This document shows positions 16,662 through 26,300 of a stretch of 64,000 nucleotides of DNA, piece by piece. Source of the stretch: Longimicrobiaceae bacterium. GTDB taxonomy: Bacteria > Gemmatimonadota > Gemmatimonadetes > Longimicrobiales > Longimicrobiaceae. The stretch spans positions 1 through 64,000 of the forward strand of contig DASVBS010000079.1 in NCBI GenBank assembly GCA_036375715.1, read 5' to 3'. Positions within the stretch are counted from its first letter, which is position 1, and each line of letters begins with the position of its first letter. Made by a program: the position numbers and the translations under genes. The notes below the pieces were generated by a model, which saw only the letters and a list, made by a program, of their open reading frames with translations, was not told where the DNA came from and did no database searches.

Positions 16662-18710
16662 TCAGAAGCGGACACGCAGCGTGGCGCTGAGCGCGCGCCC
16701 CGGCGCCGGCTCGTAGTAGCGGCTACCGAACGCGTTCACCACCACCGAGGCATTGTAGGCGGCGTCGAGCAGGTTCTGCACGCCGAGCGCCGGCTCGAGC
16801 TGCATTCGGCCCAGTGCGAGGCTCCGCAGGCCAACACGGGCGTCGACGACGGTGTAGGCATCCGAATAGGCGGAGTTGCGGTCGTCCACCGGGGTACGGG
16901 ATACATGGCGGGTATCCACGGCCAGGTACCCGGACCGGGAGGATACCTCCACGCTCGCCTCCAGACGGTGCGGGGCGATTCCCGGAACGCGCTCCCCGTC
17001 GAAGGCTTCGCCAGCAACCTCGTACTCCTCGAAGCGCGCATCCGTATAGGTGTAGGCTCCGCGGAGCCAGAGCCAGGGCTGCACCAGAGCGCCGAGACCC
17101 ACCTCCAGTCCCCGGTGCCGCGCCGATCCGGCGTTGCGGAAGAACTGCCGATCGGGTGCACCTTCCACCTCGAAGGGGATCAACGCGTTGGTGACCTCGG
17201 CGGTGTAGGCGGCGAGCTCGTACGTGACCGCACCGCCCGAGCCCCTGAGGCCGGCTTCGTACGATAGCGTCTCCTGGGGACGAAGATCGGGGTTGAAGCC
17301 CCCAGCACCATCGGGGCGATTTGTCAGCTCGGTGGTGGTGGGGGTCTCGAACGCTGTTGCCACATTGGCGAAGGCCGTCAGCGCCGGGGCGAGCTCGACG
17401 GAGATGCCGAGCGAGGGGCTCGCCTGCGACATCCGGATGCTCCCGGACTCGTCCGGGTTGTCATCCCCCACGAGGTAATCGTCGGTGGAGAACCGATACC
17501 AATCGTAGCGCGCACCACCCAGCAAGGTCACTGGACGAAAGGGACGGAACGTCGCCTGGGCAAAGAGCGCGATGTCGTCCACCGACTCGTCCTGGTCGAG
17601 GGTGAGGGCGCCTTTCTCGCCCGAGTCGTTGGCGAAGTTGAGCCGATCGTCACGCTGCATCGCCCCTTCGATGCCCGCCGCCAGGGTGCCCAGGTCATTG
17701 CCCGCGCGAACGATGCCCCGGAAGCCGGCTACCCGGCGTCCGAGATCGATGATCGAGGCCGGAATGGGGTTCAGCACCTCCCGAGCGATGCCGTAAGCGG
17801 CCAGCTCCACTTCGGTGGTGCCCAGCGGCGCGCGCAGCACCGCGCCGAGCTGTGCCTGTCGACCTTCCTCGCCGGTACGCTGGGCGACGTTGTTGGCGAA
17901 GGCCTGGGTGCGATCCTCTTCCAATAGAGCTTGTGAGAGCGAGCCGGGGTTCTCCGCGTCGTAGTCTACCGCGCTGGCGGTCAGGTCCAGGTCGCCGAAT
18001 GGCAGAGCAACTCGGCTCGCCGCATGGACGCGCAGCAGTCTGGCATCACTGTACTCGCGCTCGCCACCGTAGCCCTGATGCGAGAGACGCAGGATGTACC
18101 GCGAGCCATCGCTGCCCCCGCCGATGGCGGCGCTGGCTCGCACCAGCTCGTGCGACCCTGCGGTGAGCGACGCCTGGCGGAGTTGCTCACCGGGGTCGGG
18201 TAGATAGGTCTCGAGCTGCAGCACGCCGCCGGAGCTCCCGCCGTACAGCGACGACGCGGGGCCGCGCATGACCTCCGCCCGGGAGAGAAAGGAGAGGTCG
18301 ACGTGACTCAGACTCGTCTGCCCGTCGGGAAAGGTGGCCGGAATCCCGTCGACGACGACGCGCACGCCGCGCACGCCGAACTGCGCGCGAGCCCCGAACC
18401 CACGCACGGAAATTCGCTCCCCCAGTGCGTAGTTGTAGCGGTTGTCGATCTGAATGCCGGGCACGGCCCGGAACACTTCATCGAGGGCAAGCCCTGGCTT
18501 CCCCGCCGAGGACAGCTGCCCGCCCGCGACCACCGAGACGGAGTACGGGGCGAACCGGAGGGGAATGCTGGTGCGCAGAACCGAGACGGTGACTCCTTCC
18601 AGCGTCACCGGAGCGGTACTGTCGGGTAAGGGCGGTTCCTGTGCCCGGGCCACCGGTGCCGCGGCGCAAGCCAGGAGCAGGGCCGCGAAACCGAACAACT
18701 GCCGCTGCAT
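16662..18710 (-). CDS. TonB-dependent outer-membrane receptor
   Basis: A 682-residue outer-membrane transporter driven by TonB. It has a signal peptide (cleavage after VARA), a plug domain (about residues 40-165, with GERISVRGFGARAQFGVRGVRVVVDGIPATFPDGQT and the MRGPASSLYGGSSGGVLQLET motif) and a 22-strand barrel ending in the phenylalanine-terminated beta-signal LSATLRVRF. There is no N-terminal carboxypeptidase-like domain, unlike the SusC protein later in the window. The substrate is unknown; the downstream metal exporter hints at metal or siderophore but proves nothing. It is divergent from a c-type cytochrome lipoprotein. Confidence 0.9.
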   Translation of the reverse strand: MQRQLFGFAALLLACAAAPVARAQEPPLPDSTAPVTLEGVTVSVLRTSIPLRFAPYSVSVVAGGQLSSAGKPGLALDEVFRAVPGIQIDNRYNYALGERISVRGFGARAQFGVRGVRVVVDGIPATFPDGQTSLSHVDLSFLSRAEVMRGPASSLYGGSSGGVLQLETYLPDPGEQLRQASLTAGSHELVRASAAIGGGSDGSRYILRLSHQGYGGEREYSDARLLRVHAASRVALPFGDLDLTASAVDYDAENPGSLSQALLEEDRTQAFANNVAQRTGEEGRQAQLGAVLRAPLGTTEVELAAYGIAREVLNPIPASIIDLGRRVAGFRGIVRAGNDLGTLAAGIEGAMQRDDRLNFANDSGEKGALTLDQDESVDDIALFAQATFRPFRPVTLLGGARYDWYRFSTDDYLVGDDNPDESGSIRMSQASPSLGISVELAPALTAFANVATAFETPTTTELTNRPDGAGGFNPDLRPQETLSYEAGLRGSGGAVTYELAAYTAEVTNALIPFEVEGAPDRQFFRNAGSARHRGLEVGLGALVQPWLWLRGAYTYTDARFEEYEVAGEAFDGERVPGIAPHRLEASVEVSSRSGYLAVDTRHVSRTPVDDRNSAYSDAYTVVDARVGLRSLALGRMQLEPALGVQNLLDAAYNASVVVNAFGSRYYEPAPGRALSATLRVRF

Positions 18711-18957
18711 GGTCTCTCACGGGGATAGGGTTCGGGCGGGCGAAGAGGTTCGAGACCGTTGCTCGTCGCCAGGGAGGCGACATTCGAGCATGCCTGCCTC
18801 CCGGCGTGTCTGCCCGAAGACGTCGAATCGCGAAAATGTCTGCTTTCAGGGCGTGGCCGGCAACCGTCGTCGGCCGCGGCGCCGCCGACTGCGAGGTATG
18901 GCGACCCCGAAACGGGGTGGCTCATGCTGGCGTCCTGCGCGGTCGCGTCCTACCGTT
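18711..18957. promoter_or_regulatory. Divergent region with two hairpins
   Basis: The 247 bases between the divergent TonB receptor and cytochrome lipoprotein hold an inverted repeat GGGAGGC-17-GCCTCCC (18772-18802) and a compact hairpin ACCCCG-AAA-CGGGGT (18904-18918). I compared the region with cobalamin and TPP riboswitch motifs by eye and found no match. The hairpins may be operators or leader structures. Confidence 0.35.
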
Positions 18958-21768
18958 ATGCATTCCTTCCTACTCCCACCTCGAACGATCGTGAAGCAGA
19001 TACGCCATCTTTCGCCGCTCGGCGAGGTGTCGCTGGCGGTGCTCGCAGCGATTCTCGTCGGCACGCTCACCGCTTGTCGTTCCGGCCCGGACAGCATCGA
19101 GATTGCCCCCCCGGGCAACCTCGGGCCCATCGCCGATTTCGTGGAGCCGGGTTTCCCGTTCATCACCTCGACGGTGGACGCGCGCGAGGTCGATCCCACT
19201 CTGCCGGACGACAACGTCGCGACCCGCGGGCTCGTGCTGCTGTTGGGGGACAGCACCTACGTGACCTTCGATCCCGACCTGCTGCGGATGGCGATCGGAT
19301 GGCGGGGGGAGTTCATTTCCCTGACCGCGATGGCGCAGGTCTCCTATCAGGACTCTCTCAACAAGAATAACCAGATCCCCAAGGTTCTCGGCACGGCGGT
19401 TTTTGCGACCGGAATCTATCCGGGCTGGAGTCCTGGCGAGCCGCGGTTCGAGGATCCGCGTCCGGCGGGGCCGTACCCGCCGGATCCGGGGCGCGGACCG
19501 CTGCCGGCGGATTGGGCGCGCTGGGAGGGAGTGTACGTGGTCGGCGATCGCGCCGTGCTGGCTTATACGGTGGCCGGCACCAGCATCCACGAGCAGCCGG
19601 GGATCGTTGAGGCCGGAGGAGAGGTCGGCATCGTTCGCACCTTTCGCGTTGGCGGTCGGGAGCAGCCCCTCTCGCTGGTCGCGGCCGAGGTGAGGGCGCT
19701 GGAGCGGGCGCAGGTGGAGGAAGGCCTCGCCATTCTGCACACCAAGGGGACGGATTCGGTGACGGCGGTCGGGATCACGGGCGCTCCGGCGGATGCGCGC
19801 TGGGAGGTCGTAGAGGACCGGTATGCAGTGGTTCGGCTTCCTGCCGGTTCTGACGAGGCGCTCTTCCGCGTCGTCCTCTGGAGGGGGCCGCAGGGCGCGG
19901 TTGAGAGGTTCCGGGAGATGCTTGCGGGCCCGACCGAGATGGTCGATTTCGAAGATGGTGGGCCGCGACACTGGAATCTCGCCGTCGCCACCTCGGGTAT
20001 GCTCGCCCCGGATTCCGCCGCCTATGTGGTGGATGAGATCGCCCTGCCGATCGACAACCCGTGGCGGCGGAATGTGCGCCCCGCGGATCTGGCCTTCTTC
20101 TCTGACGGCCGCGCCGCAATGACCACCTTCGAGGGAGACCTGTGGCTGGCGGACGGGCTCGAGGGTGAGCTGGAGAACATCGTGTGGCGGCGGTTCGCCT
20201 CCGGGTTGTACGAGCCGATGAGCGTGGAGATCGTCGACGACGAGATCTACGTCTACAGTCGCAGCGGCCTCATCCGCCTGCACGACCTGAACGGCGACGG
20301 CGAGGCGGATTTCTACGAGAACTTCTCCGATCTCTCCATTCAGACCCTCGAGTCGCGCGAGTTTCCGCTCAGCATGGCGTCGAAGCCGGGCGGCGGGTTC
20401 TATCTCTCACGTGGCGGGGCGCTGGACAACGGGCCGCGCACTTCGCCAGCGATCATGCCGGGCTTCCGGGCCGGCTCCGCGCACTCCGGATCCGTGATGG
20501 AGCTCTCCGCCGACGGCCGGAGCATCCGCGCCTTCGCGACCGGACTCCGCGAGCCGTTCATCGGGGTCAATCCGCGGACCGGCATGGTCACCGCCTCCGA
20601 CCAGCAGGGGAATTTCGTGCCCACGACTCCCGTCTACGAGCTCGAGCCGGGGGGCTACTACGGTGTGCCGGCCACGGCGCACCGCGAAGATCTTCCGGAG
20701 GTCCCGGGCCCGATTACCTGGATCCCGCACGAAGTGGATCAGTCCGGCGCGGGGCAGGCGTGGATTCCTGCTGGTTCGATGGGCTTCGAGGAGGATGCGT
20801 TGATCCACCTCTCCTACGGCCGCCCTGGTGCGTTCCGCATCTACCTGGATCGGAACGCGGGCGTGACCCAGGGAGGCGCAGTTGAGCTCAGTAGCGACTT
20901 CTCGGGTCCGCTGCTGAAGGCGGAGTTCAACCCCCACGATGGAGCCCTCTACGTGGCGGGCTTCCAGATCTGGGGAACCCGCTCGCGGGGGATCCGGGTG
21001 CTGGCGCGAATCCGCCACACCGGTGAGCCAAGCCTGATCCCGGAGGCCGTGCGGGTTGGTGAGCAGGGGGTGATGCTGCGCTTCGAGGTTCCGCTGGACT
21101 CGCAGAGCGTGGCGGATCTCGCGTCCTACGCGGTCAGCCGCTGGAATTACCAGCGAACCTCCCAGTACGGCTCCGGCCATTTCAAGCTCGACGGGAGCGC
21201 CGGAGAGGAGAAGCTGCCGGTCGCGGCGGCACACCTCGCGCCGGACGGGCGCACCCTGCTGCTCGTGCTCCCCGACATGCGCGAGGTGATGCAGCTACAG
21301 GTGGCGTACCGCCTACGAACCAGCGCCGGGAGGGAGATGGCGGATACGCTCTATCTGACCGTGAACCGGGTGGCGCCGCTGGACCTGGTGTCGATGGGCT
21401 TGGGAGGGATCGATTGGCAGGCGAGCCTGGCCGCCGTCGGGTCGACCACGGTTGAAGAAGAGGGCGAGGCCTCCGCCGCGCGGGGTGAGGACATCTTCCA
21501 ACGGGTGGGCTGCGTCGCCTGCCATTCCGTGGATGGCTCGACCGCGGGCAAGCTGGGCCCGACCCTTCTCGGCGTCTTCGGGTCAACTCGCCCGCTCGAG
21601 GGCGGCGGCAGCGTCCGCGCCGACGAGGCTTACCTTCGGCGCTCCATCGAGCAGCCCTCCGCCCAGATCGTCGCCGGCTATGAAGCCGAGATGCCGGCGT
21701 ACCTCGGCGTGCTCAGCGACGCGGAGGTCGAGTCGCTGGTGGCGTATCTGCAGACGCTAGCGAGGTAG
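18958..21768 (+). CDS. Secreted c-type cytochrome lipoprotein with large N-terminal domain
   Basis: A roughly 936-residue lipoprotein (lipobox LTAC). The long N-terminal part (residues about 40-400) resembles the domain of secreted haem proteins sometimes called DUF6797. A propeller-like middle follows (GLRLHDLNGDGEADFYENF-type and GLREPFIGVNPRTG motifs, as in PQQ/NHL-like dehydrogenases of Planctomycetes and relatives), and a C-terminal cytochrome c domain carries the haem motif CVACH at about residue 852 and a later Met ligand (EAEMPAYLGVLSD). It likely oxidises a substrate or passes electrons in the periplasm. The ATG at 18958 is tentative; a GTG at 18991 (giving MKQIRHL) is an equally good start. 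Confidence 0.75.
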   Translation: MHSFLLPPRTIVKQIRHLSPLGEVSLAVLAAILVGTLTACRSGPDSIEIAPPGNLGPIADFVEPGFPFITSTVDAREVDPTLPDDNVATRGLVLLLGDSTYVTFDPDLLRMAIGWRGEFISLTAMAQVSYQDSLNKNNQIPKVLGTAVFATGIYPGWSPGEPRFEDPRPAGPYPPDPGRGPLPADWARWEGVYVVGDRAVLAYTVAGTSIHEQPGIVEAGGEVGIVRTFRVGGREQPLSLVAAEVRALERAQVEEGLAILHTKGTDSVTAVGITGAPADARWEVVEDRYAVVRLPAGSDEALFRVVLWRGPQGAVERFREMLAGPTEMVDFEDGGPRHWNLAVATSGMLAPDSAAYVVDEIALPIDNPWRRNVRPADLAFFSDGRAAMTTFEGDLWLADGLEGELENIVWRRFASGLYEPMSVEIVDDEIYVYSRSGLIRLHDLNGDGEADFYENFSDLSIQTLESREFPLSMASKPGGGFYLSRGGALDNGPRTSPAIMPGFRAGSAHSGSVMELSADGRSIRAFATGLREPFIGVNPRTGMVTASDQQGNFVPTTPVYELEPGGYYGVPATAHREDLPEVPGPITWIPHEVDQSGAGQAWIPAGSMGFEEDALIHLSYGRPGAFRIYLDRNAGVTQGGAVELSSDFSGPLLKAEFNPHDGALYVAGFQIWGTRSRGIRVLARIRHTGEPSLIPEAVRVGEQGVMLRFEVPLDSQSVADLASYAVSRWNYQRTSQYGSGHFKLDGSAGEEKLPVAAAHLAPDGRTLLLVLPDMREVMQLQVAYRLRTSAGREMADTLYLTVNRVAPLDLVSMGLGGIDWQASLAAVGSTTVEEEGEASAARGEDIFQRVGCVACHSVDGSTAGKLGPTLLGVFGSTRPLEGGGSVRADEAYLRRSIEQPSAQIVAGYEAEMPAYLGVLSDAEVESLVAYLQTLAR

Positions 21769-21769
21769 C

Positions 21770-22001
21770 GGGGGACAGGCGACAAGGGGACGAGGGGACA
21801 AGGAGACAAGGAGACGGGGTGACGGGGTGAACGGACGGGCAAGACAAGGAGACAAGGGGTGCGCGGGTGAAGGGGGGCGCCTATTACGCACTTCAAGTCC
21901 CACGTCGCCCGAGGCTTCGTCCCTCCGTGTCTCCTTGTCTCCGTGTCTCCTCGTCTTTTGCGTGCGCCTCCTCCCCCGTCACCTTGTCACCCCGTCACCC
22001 G
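21770..22001. repeat. Purine-word inverted repeat element between convergent genes
   Basis: The left part (21770-21858) is a run of related words on the plus strand, such as GACAAGGGGAC, GGAGACAAGGAGAC and GGTGACGGGGTGA. The right part (21918-22001) carries the same words on the opposite strand. GGAGACAAGGAGAC and GGTGACGGGGTGA both occur in each arm, but in a different order, so this is an array pair and not one simple hairpin. It begins right after the stop of the cytochrome gene. Its right end supplies the last codons and stop (GTGACGGGGTGA) of the PH-domain gene. I do not recognise it as a named family. Confidence 0.7.
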
Positions 22002-22718
22002 CGGCCACCTCCGCACCTCCGCCAGCACCTCACGCGCGGCGGCCAGCACCGGCTCCAGGGTCGGAGCGGGGGGAAGGGCCGCGGGCTCGTCGGGGTCGCC
22101 GAGGCCGGCGTCTCGGTGCAGGCGCACCCGGTCCTGGATCGCTCCCTTGATCTCGTCGGCGTTATTGACGCCGCGGAAATACGCCTCGTGGGTAGATTCG
22201 CCGGACTTTTCGCCGGCGGATGAGCCGCCTGCCCCGCCGCCGGCGGTACGCACGTGCACGTCGGCGATGCCGAGCAGGCGCTGAATCGGATTCTGGCGAA
22301 TCGAGATCTGCTGGATGTTCGCGAAGGTCATCGTCTTCTCCTTCACGGTCATGATCCCTTCGCGGATGCGCAGGCTGCGGTCGGAGAGGACGTACCAGCG
22401 CAGGTCGAAATCCAGGCGGAGGACGGCGAGGCTGAAGAGGAGCTGCACCACGAAGGTGAGCCACGCCACGGCTTCCACCGCGCGGAGCCCGAAGCTGAGC
22501 AACGGATGGGTGACGATGGGCATGAGGAACGACAGCCCGATGAGACCGGCGATCAGGCCTCCGAGCGCTCCGAGCTGCCCCAGCGCCCACAGGACCAGGC
22601 GATACCGGAAGTAGGCCGGGGCGGCACGGAAGACCCGCACGCTTGCGCCTTCGGGGATCGCCGGCTCAGGCGGCACCCGCAGCACCTTCAGCAGCCACCG
22701 TCGCAGACCCTCAGGCAT
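21987..22718 (-). CDS. bPH-domain membrane protein (YdbT-like)
   Basis: A 243-residue membrane protein with two hydrophobic helices (about 45-100) followed by a bacterial PH-like domain (RWYVLSDRSLRIREGIMTVKEKTMTFANIQQISIRQNPIQRLLGIADVHVRTAGG), typical of the YdbS/YdbT group of unknown function. Its ATG overlaps the stop of the preceding bPH gene by 8 bases, so the two are translationally coupled and probably form one complex. The longer open frame upstream lies inside that gene and is not used. The last codons lie inside the repeat element at 21770-22001. Confidence 0.85.
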   Translation of the reverse strand: MPEGLRRWLLKVLRVPPEPAIPEGASVRVFRAAPAYFRYRLVLWALGQLGALGGLIAGLIGLSFLMPIVTHPLLSFGLRAVEAVAWLTFVVQLLFSLAVLRLDFDLRWYVLSDRSLRIREGIMTVKEKTMTFANIQQISIRQNPIQRLLGIADVHVRTAGGGAGGSSAGEKSGESTHEAYFRGVNNADEIKGAIQDRVRLHRDAGLGDPDEPAALPPAPTLEPVLAAAREVLAEVRRWPRVTG

Positions 22719-23319
22719 CTTCGGACTCCTGGCTCGACCCCGAGGGGAGCGAGCGACGGATCTGGCGCAGCTCCGCGGCGATCTCCGACAGGGTGTTCGC
22801 CAGAAGCTGCACGGAATCCATCGCCGCCTGCTCGCCCGACGCACTCGCGTGAAGCCGATCCCGTGCTCCGCGCATGCGGCCGTAGAGGAAGTCCCGCACC
22901 CCCTCGAAGTCCTTCAGTCCTTCGATCGTCATCTCCGCAGAGGAGCTGCCGCTCGCGGTCTGCACCTGGATCTTCGCCAGGCCCAGCCATCGCTCCACCA
23001 CGTTGCTGGAGAGATGGATGTCCTGGATCCGCGCGTAGTTGAGCGACACCTCACGGCGGAAGAGAACGCCCCAGCGCATGGAGATTCCGTCCTCCTCCAC
23101 GGTGTAACGCAGGCTGTGGTACTTGAAGTACGCCGGCACCAGGGCGAAGAGGAAGAAGGGCCCGAGGGCCAACGAGCTGATGGCATAGTAGACCATCAGC
23201 GCCGGATCCGCGCGGCGAACCTCGGGCAGCCGCGGAAAGACGGCGCTTGCGCCGGCCGCTTCCCGCCGGTCCGGAGCGCTGGCCGAGCTGACTGCGGGGA
23301 GGACGTCGGATCGTGTCAC
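22711..23319 (-). CDS. bPH-domain membrane protein (YdbS-like)
   Basis: A 202-residue partner of the next gene. It has a hydrophobic segment at about 42-66 (VYYAISSLALGPFFLFALVPAYFKY) and a bacterial PH-like domain (LRYTVEEDGISMRWGVLFRREVSLNYARIQDIHLSSNVVERWLGLAKIQVQTASG). A helical C-terminal tail of about 60 residues follows. YdbS/YdbT pairs are widespread and their function is not known beyond effects on envelope or bacteriocin sensitivity in some Firmicutes. Confidence 0.85.
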   Translation of the reverse strand: MTRSDVLPAVSSASAPDRREAAGASAVFPRLPEVRRADPALMVYYAISSLALGPFFLFALVPAYFKYHSLRYTVEEDGISMRWGVLFRREVSLNYARIQDIHLSSNVVERWLGLAKIQVQTASGSSSAEMTIEGLKDFEGVRDFLYGRMRGARDRLHASASGEQAAMDSVQLLANTLSEIAAELRQIRRSLPSGSSQESEDA

Positions 23320-23350
23320 CCGGGCTCCTTTCGGTTTGGGCGGTGGCGGC

Positions 23351-26300
23351 TCAGTGCCCCTCCCCGTGAGTGATGGTGGCTGCCCCTCCGGAGAACTGCT
23401 GCCAGAGCGGTTCGGGTGCGGGGGCCGGATGATTGCCCAGCTGCGCCAGCGTCCGGGAGTCGTAGAGGCGTCCGTTCGCCATTACGAGCTCGATCGATTT
23501 GCTGTTTCGGATGTTGGCGAGCGGGTTTTCCCGCAGCACGACGAGATCCGCCAGCTTTCCCTCCTCGATCGAGCCGATGTCGCCATCCAGACCCAGGTAC
23601 TCGGCGCCGGCGATGGTCGCGGTCCGTAGCGCCTCCAGCGGGGTCATGCCGCCCTGCTCCAGCATCCAGAGCTCCCAGTGTGCACCCAGGCCCTGCAGCT
23701 GCCCGTGCGCACCCAACTGAACGTGGCCGCCGGCATCCAGCACGGCCTTGGCGGCACGAGCGCTGAGGATGTAGGAGTAGTCCTCGGGGGCCGCCATCTG
23801 GCGTCGCCGGGAGCGAGCGTCCAGGATCGCACGCGGGACGAAGTGGCGCAGCGGCTCCTCCTTCCAGACGTCCGACTCCTGAAACCAGTAGTATTCCCCG
23901 CTCAAGCCCCCGTAATTCACGATGAGAGTCGGGGTGTATCCTGACTTCGACTCCGCCAGCAGGGTGAGTACGTCCCTATAGAGCGGGGCCACCGGAATAT
24001 TGTGCTCGATTCCGGTGTGGCCGTCGAGGAGGTGGGTGACGTTGAAGTAGAACGTGCTCCCTCCCTCCGGCACCACCATCATCTCCAGCTCCCGTGCCGC
24101 TTCCACGATCTGCTGCCGCACGTCCCGCCTCGGCTGGTTGTAGCTCTTGACGGTGAAGGCGCCCACCGCCTTGAGCCTGCGCAGGTGCGAAAGGGCGTCC
24201 TCGTACGATTCGATGACCACCTTGTAGTCGGTGTCGGCGCCGTAGAGGATGCGCCCGGTAGAGAAGAGCCGCGGGCCCGTCATCATTCCCGCGCGGATGA
24301 GCTCCGCACTGGTGAACACCGCCTCCGTGTCGTTCGAGGGGTCGTGCATGGTGGTCACCCCGTAGGCCAGGTTCACCAGGAAGCCCCAGAGGGTCGTCGG
24401 CTGGATACCGTCGCTGCCGGTGCCGATGTGGGCGTGCACGTCGACCATCCCCGGCATCACAAAACGACCGGACACGTCCACTCGCGACGCGTCGGCGGGT
24501 ATCGTCACCTCGGCCGATGGCCCGACGGCGACGATCCGGTTCTCCTCCACCAGCACCGTGCCGTTCTCGATGACTCCCCGCGGACCCATGGTGATGATGG
24601 TGCCTCCGACGAGCGCGATGCGTCCGGAGGGGCGATCGGCGGTGGCGACGAACCCGATCGGGATGCCGCTGGCGGTGGGCTCTTCCTGCACCCGCCGGCC
24701 GTCGAGGGTCGCGAACTCGAAGGTCTCGGCGAGATCCCGGTGGAACAGCTCGGGCCCCAGCGCCCAGTAGACTCGCCGTGAATCCGGGGTCCAGTGCAGG
24801 TAGTGTCCCGCGTCGCGCGAGATGCGGCGCACGGGATATTCGGTGCTCGTCGGGGAGAACTCGATCGCGCGGCCGGTGTGTGGCAGCGGAGCGAGGTACG
24901 CGTTGTACCTCTCCACGACAGCGACGTAGCGATCGTCAGGCGAGGGGACGATCTCGGTTGCCGCTTCCGCGGACAGGTGCACGTGTCGATCGCCGCCGTG
25001 CAGATCCACACTCTCCAGAGTCGTTCGCCCCTCGTCCTCGCCGATCAGGTAGATCCGGGCGCCCGTCCGATTGAAACGCGGGCGGGATCCTTCTTCGGTA
25101 ACGCGGCGCGCCTCTCCGCCAGTAGCCGGTACGATGTAGATGCCGCGCTCGTGGGTGAAGAGCTCGCCCCGGAGTCCATCCCCGCCCACCTTCCGGTAGA
25201 CTATGTGCGATCCGTCCGGCGAGAACGACGGCTCGACGTAGTGGCCGGGCTCTCTGGTAACGGTGCGCGGGTTGGTGCCGGAAGGGGAGACGATGCGCAC
25301 CGATCCCTGCTCGCGGTCGTTCCAGGTGGTGTACACGACGAATTGGCCGTCGGGCGACCATGAGGGGTAGAGCTCCCAGCTCTCCTGGTCGCCGGTCAGT
25401 CTTCGCGGGGTTCCATCGGGGAGCTCCTTGATCCACAACTTGCCGAGCGCGCTGTAGACCACCTGCCGCTGGTCCGGAGAGACCGACACCCAGCGAAGCA
25501 TGCGAACCGAGAAGGTCTCCTCGCCGATCTTCTGTGGGAAGCGAACCGCGTCGGTGATTCGCTGGCGAATCGTCGCGCGGAAGGGAATCTGCCGCGGCTT
25601 TCCGCTGGCGACGTCGACCCGCCACAGCTTCCCCTGCGCCCAGATCACAATGCTCGAGCCATCGGGCGTCCAGTCGTAGCCGGGATAGGTGCCGAAGAGC
25701 GCCCACGCCTCCTGCTGGTCGTGACTGAGGCTGTCCCAGAGCACCCGTTCGCGGCCGCTCCGCATGTCGTGAAGCATCAAGGCCGTACGCGTGCCGAGGC
25801 GGCGGACGAACGCCATCTGGCTCCCGTCCGGCGAAAGCCGCGGTGCCATCGAGCCCCCCGATCCGTCGATCCAGGTCTCCTTCTCACCTGTCTGCAGGTC
25901 GATCCGCTGGATCACATAGATCTCGCCGTGCGGATCCCGGTTGTACTCGAAGCGGCCCCCGGGGCTGACGTCCTCGCTGTAGTAGACGTACCGGCCATCC
26001 GGCGACACCACCGGCTCGGTGGCGTTCTGCTCCCAGTTCCGCCTCTCCGAGATCTGTGATCCCCCACCCCCGGCGATGTGGTAGAGCCACATCTCCCCGG
26101 CACCGAGCGAGCGGGTGTTGCGGAAGTGCTTGCGTCCCACGAGGTAGAGCCCGTCCGGCGTCCAGGCAGGGTTGCTCACCTGTCGCTCCTTCTCGTGGCT
26201 GACCTCTCGAGGCTCGCTCCCGTCGGCGTTCATCACCCACAGGTTCTCCAGGCCCCCGCGGTCGCTGGTGAAGGCGATGCGGGTGCCGTCCGGACTGAAG

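Noticed and set aside
18711-18957. Cobalamin or TPP riboswitch upstream of the TonB receptor
   Set aside because: Conserved boxes of either class are missing; only unrelated hairpins are present.
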